The notes below the pieces were generated by a model. That model made no database searches. It was not told the DNA's origin and worked only from the letters and a program-made list of their open reading frames with translations. Below, one piece after another: positions 26,680-39,644 of a stretch of DNA of 64,000 bases (its first letter is position 1; each line of letters opens with the position of its first letter). Location of the stretch: the NCBI GenBank assembly GCA_963920765.1, contig OY987245.1, positions 1,318,727-1,382,726 on the forward strand, written 5' to 3'. Made by a program: the position numbers and the translations under genes. This DNA comes from Ulota crispa. Taxonomy: Eukaryota; Streptophyta; Bryopsida; Orthotrichales; Orthotrichaceae.

Positions 26680-27079
26680 GTAATTTGTCCTTAACTCTCG
26701 GAATGCCTGCCATTAGATAGGTATAAGACGTTACTGCGGAACAGTAGTTGTGTTCCAGAAGACGTATTCAATGGAGATGTAGACGCTGGAGTTGTGTTGA
26801 TATACGAGAGACCTTACTCACACGATTTTGTTTTTGCTGTAGCCCTCTTTTTAACTAGTAGAATTCAATAATCCAGTCACGTGCCTGAAACATGCCTCTC
26901 AAGTTACATCTCTGTTCCTCCTTTTTTTTAACTACTTGCACTTTGGATTCAAGACATTTGAATCATGAATACATGATTTATATCCTTCACTGAACACACT
27001 TTGTTCTATAAATCATGTAAATAGTAAACATATTCATAAGTGATTTGCCTGATTCAATTAGCAGACAATGAAAAATCTC
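26680..27079. other. 3' flank of the small gene, no other gene seen
   Basis: It should hold the 3' UTR. AT-rich, without recognisable coding signal. Confidence 0.4.
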
Positions 27080-27483
27080 TAAGGTAGTACGCTTGAAAAC
27101 CGTTTGCTCATTTTGAACCATCCAGTAGCTTGTTGTGAAATGGTGCACTGGTGGTTCTTATACTAGCCTCTTACAACTCATTGAATGCATGGAAGAAAAT
27201 TTGTTTTTAATTGCAAGAGCCAATCATTCCCCTTGCTTCCTCAAATCTCTTCACAACTTGCAAGTGAACGGTTCTTGGAAGGTCTAAGGTTAATAATAGG
27301 GACCTATGACACATGCACTTTGAGAATTCATAAGTAACTCAAAAATGCTTCAAAAAATATGAAACGACATGTGTTGCATTCAGCATCTATTTCTCTTTGT
27401 CTGAAAAATGAACTAAATCCACGGAAGACCATGAAAAAGAGGGATGAGCCCTTAGATGGGCAGTTTTTGAGCGCACTACCTTA
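27080..27483. mobile_element. TA-flanked MITE, family G, copy G2
   Basis: Ends TAAGGTAGTACGCTTGAAAA and, inverted, GAGCGCACTACCTTA; about 404 bp. CCCTTAGATGGGCAG near the right end is shared with G1 (17449-18074). Confidence 0.65.
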
Positions 27484-28194
27484 CTTAAGGATTGGAGGAA
27501 AGAGAGTAGAGACCATTCAACTTCCAAAGCCATTATTTCAACTAGCCTTGCAGGCTTGCAATAAGGTAGGCGTTCCATGCTTCAGTAGTGTATGAATTTC
27601 AGCACTTCAACCCCTGATGACCCGAGGTGTCTTCGATAAAACTTAAATATGTTGCAAATTTATCAATACAGTCTGCGTCGTGCATCATTGTCACGGTTAC
27701 ATAGACATTGTTAGACATCCTCAAAGACCATAGACTGCACCACAAACTTTTGTTGATCTTTGGCCTCGGCGAACTCCCTTTGGAGAATTCCTAATAGGGG
27801 CCAGTCCATGGTTGGAGAGTTTCATTTTAGAGGATGTGTCTGACGTAAAAATCTCCCAACTACCATGTCCATGCACGGGCTAGAGTTAAGTTCTCATTCA
27901 GATTTCATATTGTAAGCATTCAAACCAGAACCAATGTGACATTTACTGTCGCACACGGAAACTGCAAATAACGTTGTGAAATTTAGTCGAGTCTGCAACA
28001 AACTGTACAACAAGATTAAAAAAAGGTACATTTCAGCAGCGTTTGAGTGGAGAACTAATGGGATAGAAATACTTGCACACTGCACATAGTTCTTGTCAAT
28101 TGGAGATCCAGGGGTCAGTTCAACAAGCGAAGCAAATCGGTACAGCAAGCGAAAGCTACTATTGGGGATACCATAGAAATAAGGGAGAGGGAAG
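27484..28194. other. Intergenic, downstream of the Patched-like gene
   Basis: Holds the presumed 3' UTR of the minus-strand gene that ends at 28195. No further feature recognised. Confidence 0.4.
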
Positions 28195-31100
28195 CTAGGG
28201 AAGGATGCTGCCGTTGTGGGACATCATGGGAGTATCCCCAGCGTGTTGCGGGCTAGCGCGGTATCTGGAAGCGGCGGGAGCGACGCCCTTGGGGCTCGTC
28301 TTCCTCACGTGGGGAAGAGGAGGAGGGCCGACCCAGGACAGAATCACGGGCAGCAGCACGAAGCCGTTCAGGAAGCCCAGCACGCCCATTACCGTGAACA
28401 TGGCGAAGTAGTAGAGCCGGAAGGCGTGGTACCTTGAACATCCACGGAGCACCAATCAAATCAGTTCCCTTCTCATGTTGTTGGGTACATAACTGTATTC
28501 AGCAAATGCTAACTGGAAACGAAATGACCCGAGGAATATTCTGAACAGCAGCAAATAGAGGGCAGCAAGCAGGAGCTTTTCTTGTGCAACCCACACGTCT
28601 GGAACCAAGCCCAAAAAATGACATGTTTTTTTTTGTTCTTCTTGTGCAAAACACACGCTTTACAACCAGGCTCAGGAAATGGCGGTTCCTTCCAACGTTG
28701 ATAGTCATTCATTAGACCGGGTTGTAGGTTTGTATCACAAACAAGAAACCCTACACCGAAGTTGAACAGCAGGCTCATTTCATCCGAGACGAATAATTAT
28801 AATTTTTTAAAATATTGAGTTTGACTTTTCCTTGAGATCCTGTGTCTTCCCATATAAGAAAAATTTGATTATGAAAAACAATTTCCCATTATTTCAACAT
28901 TTAAATTTTGAAATGTTTTTGGACAAACCTGCTGTTAATTTATGGTATTCAAGTAAGTATGTTGTCTTTCGCAATATACGCCTAGAACTAGGTCCAATGA
29001 GTGGCAATCGCTTCCAACAATACTGGAATAAGAAACCTTATGTACAAGCACAAATCTTCTTCCTTTATCAATGCATGCCAACATCTACGCTTGATAAGTG
29101 AGAATTGGTTGCCATTTTGTGGTTCACGTTGTGGGGTTATATTACAAACAAAAAACCCTTACGAGCAAGAACAATTCACGCATAAAGCTAAGCCCAATAA
29201 GTGACAGCTACTCCACAAATAGCTGCCATTTACTAGCTTTAAACGTAATCTTGTACCGCAAAATGAAAATCTTATCAGCAAATTACATATGTCACAATTC
29301 CATTGTACAACGATTTGCATGGCCAAATAATACTTATTTAAGGTTTCATTGCCACAAACAATAGACATTTAACTCCAAACCCCAACTTCAAAGTGACTAT
29401 TGGAAGATGACAAGCAACAATGTTAAAGCTAACCTTTTGTGAATCAGTATATTTTGTTTTCATGTTATTGAATATGATTTATTAATTGCTATTATTACAA
29501 AAAGTAGTTGTGTACACCAACATCTATTTGATAACTAGACCCTGCTGTATGCAATCCTGATTGTGAAAGATCAAGTTCATTGAGGTTTCACCAACGTGTC
29601 CAAGCAAGTTCAGTAACCTCACATTGTCATGACATTTAGCTGTTATAAGTGCTCCTTTTCATTGAAAAGAATTTACTAGCCTTGCTCCAATTTTTGGGGA
29701 GGTTTCTAGGGTAGTGAAATACAGATTATTCGCATACTGTATGAACAAACTATGAATTTTTAAACGGATTCTAATAGAGTGAGTAAATTCAAAGAAAGCC
29801 GTGATCAAGCAGTTGTTTCTATCATTTCAAGACATGCAAATGAGGTATTCTAACATGCACTTGCTGGTGACATTGATCCCACTTCTGGCCTATTCCATGA
29901 CCTTCCTTCCCATGGCAAGAGACCTCCTTACTGATACTTTAACTACAGTGCCAAAGAAGAGAAATAAGAAGTGTTTCCGGACAAGTGAAACTAACCGAGC
30001 AAATACAAGCACTCCAGGTTACTGAAATCAAAAATTACTTGAGGAAACTGAATCGGCTTCTTTTGAAGCATTAAGCAGGAATGAAATGGAGAAGGAATAC
30101 AAAATTGAAGCTGATAAGAAAGGAGAAGGGAAAGGAGTGAGTGGGACTTACTTCACAAAAAGGAGAGGAATTGTAGCTGCTATTTGAGTTCCAAAACCAT
30201 GCAGAAGCGGTTCCATTGTCCACTCCAATGCTTTTCTGACTCGGTAGTTGCGTGTGCCATCAACCACTAGAAACGATCGGGCCAAGTAGGTGAGCTCTGC
30301 CGACATCCCAACCTGAATCAACAAACCCCCTTGTCAAATCAATAAAAAAGCAAAAAAACCTATAGGTTCATTCGTAATTAATCTAAGTTTCTAGCAACTT
30401 CCGAGTTTACATAACAAAACACCATTCATTGATGGTGAGAATAAAAAGGTCCTTTGTTTGCTAAAAAAATATTAGACAGTAAAAGCGAATAGGATTTAGA
30501 GAGCCAATAGTATTATATGATACACTGCTTGAAGTCCAGGTTCAGGTACAGATATTATTATCTATTTTGGTTCATTTTCAATTGTTGATGGGGAAATTTG
30601 AATGTTGTTGTATGATAAAATGAAAAGGGAGGCCTAAAAGAAATTAAGACTTCATTTAGCATAATTTACAAAGCCAGAAGAAAACTATGTGCTTACGGTC
30701 ATAACTAATACGGTCCCTTTGCCTCCCACAAAAATCAGCACCTAGTGAGGTGTTTTTGGCCCACTGTAATTCCTTTGCAAAAATATTTGGGAGAGATAAT
30801 TCATCCTTTAGAGAGGGGGGTCACGTAAAAGAAAAAACGAGTAATGGTGGGAGGCTTACAACGATGCCAAGGTTGACAAGTGACAAAGCTGCAGAAATTG
30901 CAAGCAAATTCCAATCAGTAGAAATCCTTGCTGATAAAAAGTAATACATTTATTTCTGGTGCAAAGAAGAGAAATTCCCACTTGGACAAGGTATTGATTT
31001 ATAATGGAGCTCGAAGAAATAATTGATGAACTTACAGTTTAATTTAGCCCCAAGCACGTAAATAAATCCATACACTTCGAGATCAATCATGAGTAACACA

Positions 31101-34100
31101 CCAACGATGATCAACGACATGGTTATGCTGAATTGGAAGATGAGCACGGCCACAAACACTCCAACTGTTTCAGCAAACGTCCCAAAAACACCGTTAATTA
31201 CACAAGTTATCCTTCGCTCAGAAATATAGTTTCAGGACTTGAATCTCTTCATTAGGAAAATCATTTTGTTGAACAAACTCTAGAGAAAAAACGTTGGTGA
31301 AGATGAGCCTTACCCAAGGCCAAGCCCACAACAGTGTAAAGGTCGCGGTAGCTGTGAAGATACTGCTCAAAGAAGAGGAACGGGAATCCATACATATAAG
31401 CAACATTTTCACCGAACTTTGTGTTTAGCTTGTCAACGATAGATCTTGTTTCCTTCATCATGCCAAGGTTGGATGATGTGGAAGCACCCAAATTTAGAGC
31501 AAACATCTGCAACCGAAACAATAAGAGGTCTTAGCTTGAATGCTGATGATAATTTTAGAAAAACAACCACAAAACTTTACAGGAAGAACCTGCTTATGAA
31601 TTAAATGTACACTAATGCTGGTCCCAGAGGACTTGAATTAAAGGTTTAGGGGTTGTGATGCTGCAACAATAACAGCTGCTTAGCTTGTGCTTGTGCTCAC
31701 ATCCCATCTTTTTTTCTACTTTTTCTATTTTGATGATATCAAAAAGACCTCCAATCCTAATGTCTTTGTAGATGTGAAACCTGCGTTGTGTTTATCTTCT
31801 CGAGGGCCTTTTCGATGTACACATCATCTTTTAAAAAGACCCTTTGTGTAATGATAACACAAAACAGTACAACATGTACATCTCTCGCTACATAGATTCA
31901 ATGTGATTCTATGTTTGGACAAGGTTCAACACAAGTGTGATACCTGAGCCTTGGTGGCAGCAATGCCGAAGTTGGAGTTTGGCTTGTAGCCTGGAGCATG
32001 TATATCCTGGAAACAACTGAGCGGCTGTTTCGTTACGAGGTCCTCACAGTACAGATCTTGCAGAGAAGCAATTCCTATTCCAAGGAAGACAAAAACTTTG
32101 TAAGAATTACCAAACTTTACCAAAAATAGTCAATGATTTTTTTTTTTCAATTAGACATGCAAAGGAATGCATGTGCCTAGAAAAATCGGAAAATTCTGAA
32201 AATTTCAAAAACCATGTCCACATTATGTGGATTTACCAAGTGGCCCCGCGGACCATATCTTGGTATAGTCATAGAACGTTTTGCTGTCCGTTGAAAGTGG
32301 GTAACTAAGATTAAACGCAATCCTGTTCCACAAGCAAAAATTCCCAAGTGGTGACGCTTCAAGTATCTGCACCAGAATAAACAGAAAATCTACAATTAGC
32401 ACCAATGATTAATTTCATGCAGCGAGAAAATGACACACGTGCAACTTCAGTCAAAGAATTTCACGTTGAGTTTGTTCAAATTGCAAAGAAAGAAATTACC
32501 CCTGGTTGAGGCGAATTCCAAGTTGAGTTTTCAAGAGCACCGTAGATCTCAAGTAGTTTTCTCTCGCTTTTTACATAATCAACATCTCTGGTTACTATCC
32601 ACTGCAACCAAACCCAAAAAACTTATCAGTTCCATCGCCCTTAATAAACCTGAAAACAAGTGTAAGAACCAATTTTTAGCAAATTCTGAAAAAAGTGTGT
32701 TACCATGTAATAGTAGACCTAATGAGGAGGACTTTGTGGATTCAGTTCAGAAGATACTTACAATATCATAACTTGTAAACCGGTCCTCCGTGACTCTGGC
32801 AAACGTGTTCTGATAAGAACCTGTAGTTTCAAAACACGCCCCTTAGTATTTTCTAGATCATTTTTTTGCTCTTAATAATGATTCATGGTAGATCAAAACT
32901 TTCATAAAACGATAATTTTTGATATACATGTGATAATTCAGTGGAGAAAATGGGGCTTTACCTGTCAATGTAACATCTGATAGCCTCAATCCATGCTCCA
33001 CTTTCTCAAAACCCAAGTAAGTCATAGATACCAGCAACCCGGAAAACACAACAACCTGGCCATGTATACACAAGTAGCAACTTCAGTACACATTATAAGC
33101 TCATGTTTCAAAGCTTCGAACTTGAAAGCAATCTTTCTCTTTATTTTGAGATAAATGTTTCAAGTGATATTTCTTATGCTCCGGAGTTTAGTTGCAACAG
33201 AGGCTCACCACGACAATCTTGAAGAGATTGCTTTCGAACAAGGGTGCGTAGTATTTGGCCACCCAACGAGAAATGGCGGAGCTGCCAGAGCTCTCCTGGA
33301 AGGAAGGGTCTGAGACATCGAAGTTCTCTGAATTGAAAGCAGCTTCCTTGGAGTAATGGGCTGTAACAAATGTCGCTGCATCAACTTTCCAGCTTAGTCC
33401 ATGTCTATTTATAAAACGTTAAATGAAAGTTTGTAAATGTTTCCATGCTACGGAAAATTCCACTAATCCTTAAAATGACTAACAAAACTTTGCAGAGAAA
33501 GAAGGTAATAAGATGCTCATACCTTCTTGTGCCTTGCTCTTTCTGCGGATTCCACAACAGAGCCAGAGATTGGGATCGTTGTAATGAGCCTGAATAATCA
33601 ATGGTAAGTCTTAGATGAATCCTAATCTTGAATCACTAAGGAAATAGCTTAGTCATTGCTTGTATTGGTCAAAAGCAAAAAAAAAATTGAACAAAAGAAA
33701 GACCCCATCACCAACTAAATAGTGCATTACGTTAAACCTCATGGTCTTTTGAAGGTTAAATGCAACTCAAATGTGCAAGAAAAGCTAATGGTAAAGAGGT
33801 TGAGCAGAGGGTTTTTGCAAACCCTTGAAATCTTGGTCTTTCAGGCGTTAAGATACATGAGAATGGAAAAAAAGCCAGAAACAAGATTATTTTCAAATTC
33901 CGAGAAGTACCTTCACTCGGCGAGCATCGAGAGACATGAGGGGCATGAAGATGAGAAGCATGCCAAGCGTGTGTAACGTGGCAGTCAAGCCCATTTGCCA
34001 GCAAAACCATTGCGCCACGGGCATTGGATTCTGTACCATACAAGGATTTTGAACATGAAACATGCTCAAGGATAGCCAACCATGTTTCAGATTGAGCACG

Positions 34101-37100
34101 CTCAAGTTTGCTACTTAATTTTTTTCTTCAAAACTAAACAATTTGCCAAGTACATCCTAACTGTTTAATGATCGAAAAAAACTGATTGGTGGATGCAGAT
34201 ATATAATTGGACAGACCACACAGGATCTCTTTTCAATGATTTCGTGGCCAATTACACTCTCAAATTTGGTAAGTTTGCCTTTAAAATATCCCAAAAGGGT
34301 AAGAGCAATTCTTCGAACTCCTCAGAAAAGCAGAGTTTTGTGTTCACAAGTGCCTACCAAAGAGGAAATGAAGAAAGCCGCCAGGACAGAGAACGTTGTG
34401 AGCACAACCGAGGGCCCAGCAAGAGCTAATGCAAGTCTCATTTCACGGTCAGGAGTTAAGTCTCCCGGTGTGTTGAGTGCTTGAAGTTTCGGATCCTCTA
34501 GGAAGTTCCTCAAAATGTTGACCAGGACAAAGACATCATCGATACCTACACACATGCAGTCAGACATCATCGATACCTACACACATGCAGTCAGACATCA
34601 TTTCGAGTGTGTTTTTGCAAAAGCATGAGAAAAATTTCTTGTCCAAGTGTTGCTACGAGACGTTCACGTACCTAATCCAAGCGCAAGGAAGGGCACCACA
34701 GATCCTGCTAACGGTGAAAAAGGAATGCCACAGAGTGCCGTCAATCCAAAGCCCGCCAGAACCGCAAAAGCCACCACCAACATTCCCTGCACGGACGATA
34801 TTCCAGTGTCAAAATTTTACAAAAATGCTTGTTTTTAAAAAATGGGAGCAGATTCCAAGGCAAGGTTCAAAAGCTTACCATGAGAGCCAAACTGGTGTGA
34901 GAATGTACAGGATCCCGCAGGTTGACGAAGGCTGCAAATGCATATGCAGAAACAAGGGCTGTACTGAGGAAGATTTGCCACAGTGGAGTGTTGCTTGCGT
35001 CTGCAATGATGTCCCGTGTAGATTTCTGCAACCGAATCCAAACCGTGAGTTACTGTGCTGTAGCCCGGGAACTCTTCTTCGTGGTTCATTGAAACTGCGA
35101 AAGAGAGATACATGCCTAGAGCTTCATCAGGTTAATTATGCAGAAAAAAGGCAGGCGGAGTTGTCCAGGTGATAAATTTCATACCCACATATTGAATTCT
35201 AGCTGTAGGTCCTCAAATGCTTCGCCTTCTCCGAAAGAAGTGTTTATGGCATGTTTTCTCAAGGGATCTAGATTACGGATCATGACGTTCTCCCAGTCTT
35301 TCACCAGGTCCTCCCTTGCACTGGAGTCTATTGGGGATGCTAGTCTGGTGGTCATGTACTCTGCGAATAAGGGGTGGTCGTGGTGGTAGTTGTTCGACGC
35401 CCAGCGCACTCCCCCGAGCTAAACAGCGAAAGTAAAAAGGCAGGAATATACTCAAGAATTTGGCCAAAGTGCAAAACCGAGCATGTTTTCTGTAATGCTG
35501 CCATGCAACAACGTTTCCATACTAGAAGCATAGTCTGAATATTGAAAGGATTTCCATGGTGGAGGAGACTCAACGCAAACAAGTGCGAGAAATGCTTGCC
35601 AGCTGCAGACTTTCTTAAATCAATCTAAGACCAGTTTTCTAAATGGAAACTTTTCTGAAAACTCGAGAAAAGATTGGTACTACGACATGCAAAAAAACTC
35701 GATAGTAACTGAGGCAGAAGCAACCTTAGTTATATTCTTGCCCGATGCATCATACTCCAAGCTTCCCAGGGACGTCAACACTGGGATGTGCGCACCAAAC
35801 CATGTCATGCAGCAAGGCATCTTCCCAACGATACAATCTACAATCTGCATAGAGACCACTCTCAAGAACAGTACACCTCATACTCCGAGATTTGGACAAC
35901 TAAAAAAGAATAATACTCAGTCAGTGGCTTAAGAATTGATCAGCCAGAAACAACAGTCGTCATATGCCATTTTTTTTCTCTGAGCATGATCAGAGCTAGC
36001 CTCGCAATGTTACAAGAATTCTTGGAAGTGGAACCTGTACCTGTGGTACCCCAGGATCAGGGCTCCGATGTCGACCATTTTCAAGTGCCACATTGATGTG
36101 ATTCAGTATCTGCAGTTCGATTCAAACAATGTGAGCCACCTTGATTTCGTCGCACAATTTCTCTATGAATATATTTTAGCTGATTCCGCATTACAACCCC
36201 ATGACAGATCAAGTGCCAGTAAAAAATGCACTGCTTCATCTTCTACAATAGACAAGACTTCACCCAAAATCTACCCATTCAGTCCATCATTCTACACAAA
36301 ATATGAAAACGTTCCGCTAAAAGTCTAGATTGCATCGTACCCCTTCGGTCGAATTTATTGCAGCATAGGATTTGCGCCAGCGATAACCCCAAGTGAATGA
36401 AAACTTCACCACTGCTAAAATCTCGTTGATAATCTGCCCAGCCACAAAAATTCAAAGCTCAAGAACTCTCGAAGAATCATCAGCCAGAATTTTGGTTACA
36501 GTCGCTTGAAAGCTTGAAAAAACCAAGTACTAGTGCTAATGACCTAACCTATAAAGTGATTACAGGCCAAGAGTTTAGCAAAAAAGGGTGAAATAACTTA
36601 ATGGGCAATTGAAGAAGGATGTAAGCGAGTACCGGCTCAACTTGGGCAACAGGCCTTCCGCTTGCTTTGAACTGATTCGTAACGTTGGTACGCAGCAGGT
36701 TGATGCACTTGACTGGAGCGGTGGTCATTTGGTAGAGTCCAAGTATGAGATCAATGAGGGTAACGTTTTTGATCCCCTGAACATCAGGTACATGCCCTTC
36801 CAGAAGCTTCATCTCGTCAGGGTAATCAAAGTCGCCACCTTCTTTGAAACAATCCAACGGTGACAACTTGGTGCAAGGAAACCTTGTGATGCCCCATCCC
36901 TCCGGCAGTGCAGACGTTGCAGGCACCGATCCCGTGTACGCCCAAAACACCGAACACGTCGACATGAACTGCAGACCCCATGCTCCCCAGTTGTTGTCCT
37001 TGATTGGATTCTTGCCTGGCTTTAGAGAGGTCGGCACTATGGGCCTCTCACAAAAGTCAGCCTGTAAGCCACAACACGAAGCTTACATTAGCTCTTAAAT

Positions 37101-38068
37101 CTTTACTACATTTTTTAGCTTTGTCCACCAGCATCAGCATTAAACCCTAATCGACCAACAGCCACAACTCATTGAGGCATTCTCAAACCTCGGCATTTAA
37201 AGGAGTGAATCAAGTTGGAAATGCAGATAAGAAAAGGCTTGAAAAACGTTACGTTATCCAACACTTGCTTTTTGCCTCCCACAGTAGTTTCCATGGCCAT
37301 GTTCTCATACAAGGGTGCAATGGCATGAGTCAAGGCATCCATGGATCTTTTCAAATCAACTTGAGCATCTGGCGAGGCTCGAGATGTAATGGTGACAGCT
37401 TCCTTGCGGGGGATGCCGCCAAACCTGTAAAGAGCATGACATAAATCACGTATACATCTTTCTAAAGACATTGTGTTTTGTAGTAATCATATCGCCTAAT
37501 GAAAAAAATCCGCATGCTGATATGGCATTATTCTCTTTTGTGAAGGTTTTCGGAGGTGACATACCTTTCGTTGAAGTATAAACGTTCCTCCACGACACGT
37601 GAGTTGTGCTCTACCCACAGCTTTTCCAAGTCTGTCTCGGTGGTTCGCTTCACCACACCGGCTGTCAAGCCTCCTAAAAGCAAGATCCCAACTCTACCGA
37701 CACAAGCACAGAATCATCAATTGATATTGTCAAGATTCAGCATGGATTATACTGCATTTCATAAATTTGGTTTGGTCCAGAGGCTTACATGAAGGGAATC
37801 CAAGGCTTGTGAGCAACGAATGAACCATAATTTGAGAAGATCTCATTCATGGACACATGGTATCGGTAGAGCATCCGCCGATACGCACTCATAAGCTGCC
37901 GCCAAAACCATCAAACAAGCACATAATTCTCAGATTCAACATAAATGAGATTTTGACCGCAAACTCAGCAATTCCCAATTGAGTTCACAAGAGATTTAAA
38001 AGTTGGATGTTTTCAAAACAAGTGATTGTACTGATGATGTGAGGTCATCCCTCAGCACTTACCCCCAT
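28195..38068 (-). CDS. Patched-like RND transporter with sterol-sensing domain, 25 coding exons
   Basis: Predicted 12-span transporter, 1137 aa. Exons, minus strand: 38068-38063, 37895-37789, 37693-37565, 37424-37253, 37061-36633, 36433-36341, 36109-36041, 35844-35725, 35418-35185, 35025-34879, 34786-34672, 34545-34358, 34030-33911, 33589-33523, 33360-33209, 33055-32962, 32820-32762, 32601-32500, 32366-32237, 32074-31944, 31506-31314, 31164-31036, 30888-30860, 30312-30152, 28432-28195. The sum is 3414 nt and every junction keeps phase. TM1 is about residues 34-52. A large cysteine-containing loop runs to about 465. The sterol-sensing domain covers about 468-640. GLGIDD (Gly539, Asp543, Asp544) in TM4 and GMSAE (Gly1007, Glu1011) in TM10 match the GxxxDD and GxxxE/D ion-relay motifs of Patched and Dispatched. 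PMYGFPFLFFEQY-like MYGFPFLFFEQY and the TM12 end FVLLPVILSWVG are family hallmarks. It lacks the N-terminal cysteine-rich domain of NPC1. It probably moves sterols or other lipids using an ion gradient; substrate and membrane are unknown. Confidence 0.9.
34531..34592 (-). repeat. 31-bp tandem duplication spanning a 3' splice site
   Basis: Two identical 31-bp units (34531-34561, 34562-34592) and 9 bases of a third. Each carries TGTGTAG followed by GTATCGATGATG on the minus strand, so the acceptor of exon 12 is doubled. The downstream acceptor (exon from 34545) keeps the frame. The upstream one reads into TGA after GIDDV. Confidence 0.9.
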
Positions 38069-38173
38069 GATTTCGAGCCAGCGGAGTAACGGAAAATCTA
38101 CAGACTGTGATTCTGCTCAATCATCAACGATTTTCGACTCTGACAGGCTGTCACTGCTCCTGCTATGTCGTAC
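38063..38173 (-). other. Leader exon of the Patched-like gene with a short upstream frame
   Basis: A good acceptor (TTCCTGTTACAG) ends at 38174 and a GTAAGT donor starts at 38062. The main ATG at 38068 is preceded in frame by TGA. A separate 8-codon frame, 38124-38098 (MIEQNHSL), lies ahead of it. A further leader exon could end near 38291 (CCGTAATG before GTACTTC). The leader structure is inference from splice signals. Confidence 0.5.
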
Positions 38174-39644
38174 CTGTAACAGGAAATGCCAATATCTTCG
38201 TGACTACTAAACTCACAATTCCTTGAGGAAGTATCTGATAACTAAACATCTGCTAATACATCATTGAAATTTCATTAAGAAATGAAGTACCATTACGGAG
38301 CTTCTTCCTGAACGAACAGCGCCGTCAACCTCGGATGCTGGATACTTAGATCGTCTGCAGCTTCAGAAGCGCCCTGAGCAACGTACGACCGCCGTTCAAT
38401 TCAAGAAAATACTGCGTAACCCCTCCGACTTCCACTTTGCCCTATTGGCACTGCCCAATTACCGACTGTTGGAGCTCTAGCTCACGACGGTGCTGTGCAA
38501 ATAGACACACAAAGCTGCAGAAAACAGAGAAAAATCTTCTTCAGCACAATGCAGAAAGTGAGGACTAGCTCAAGTACACCTCAAGTACAGCTAAAGTACA
38601 TGCTACGGAGCATTGCATCATGAAGCCATGTATAAAGCGTCGAGAGAAGTCTAACCGAAGTGGAACTACGCCAGTAAAAGAGTGGTCTTTACGCTTTAGA
38701 ATCAAGTATATGTACAACCACCTCGTACCCTTTCGTGATTTAGCTTCAGAGTAGCAGTGGTCACTAATGCTCACTACGCAGCTACGAAACTCAAACCAGT
38801 ACCGTCAATGCATTGAACTCTAACTGCTTTTACAGACCGTAGAAGCATGAAATCATGCAACGAGAAGGTGTGCTTGGCTCTCCGACAGTACAGTACAAGC
38901 ACCTTGCAGCTAGAGTAGGTGGTCCAATTAGGAGACCGTGGACACCAGCATTTCAATCCTCGACAACATGCAGCAAGTCTGATAGCACAAACCATTGAAA
39001 TATCTTCAACTTTATGTAAAGATCGATAAAGGCAAAGAGCTCGAGACTTACTGCAGTTAGCAAAGATGAGAGAGTAGAACAAATCTCGGCACAGCAAGAG
39101 CGTCAAAACAGATGTTTGCCGCTGCAGCAGCCTGAAAGCTGCGAGACCGGTTGAGGAAGCCTGGACTTTACAGTCCCCCCAAGCTTGATACTGCTACGAT
39201 GAGCACTTGCAACTGTCCTGCAAGTCGCAGCTTTTGGGAGTGCACACGGATGCGTGACGCTTCGGCGGTGTGGGGGAGAGACAATGAGGGCGAGGGAGAC
39301 GGAGGGGGAGACTTGAAGAGAGTGTCAGCGTGCATCAATGGGCGGGGGGGTTCTCGGCGTCACTTGTACAGTTGCTCCCATTCGGGCTCCTTCAATACAA
39401 GCCAGCGGTTGTCAGTCGTACTTCGGCTCTTCGCCTCTTCCTTCTCAGTTGAGGGCCATGCAGCAAACATTTCTATTAAAAAGAAAACTTTTTTTTAATG
39501 TAAAACATCCTGAGATTTTCTGAATTCCACAGTGTTGGGTAGAATCCACATTTGTTTTCCACATTTTGGATTCTTTTTGGCAGCTTTAACTACTTATGAG
39601 CATTCCTTTTAGAACTAATGCTCCTAGCCCCTAACTAAAGGATG
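38174..39644. other. Upstream region of the Patched-like gene
   Basis: GC-richer from about 38300 to 39470, consistent with promoter and leader exons of the minus-strand gene. Open frames at 38774-39106 and 39151-39498 show no domain. No TATA box assigned. Confidence 0.4.

Noticed and set aside
28195-30312. Suspected frameshift between the last two exons of the Patched-like gene
   Set aside because: The donor is GTGAA/GTAAGT, giving phase 2, and the acceptor TTCAAG/G restores AAG TAC. The frame is intact.
32430-32771. 113-codon plus-strand frame
   Set aside because: Antisense to exons 17-18 and introns of the transporter; no splice or domain support.
28195-38068. Identity as NPC1
   Set aside because: The sterol-sensing and C-terminal parts resemble NPC1, but the start is TM1 almost at once, the NPC1 N-terminal domain is absent, and 1137 aa is shorter than plant NPC1.
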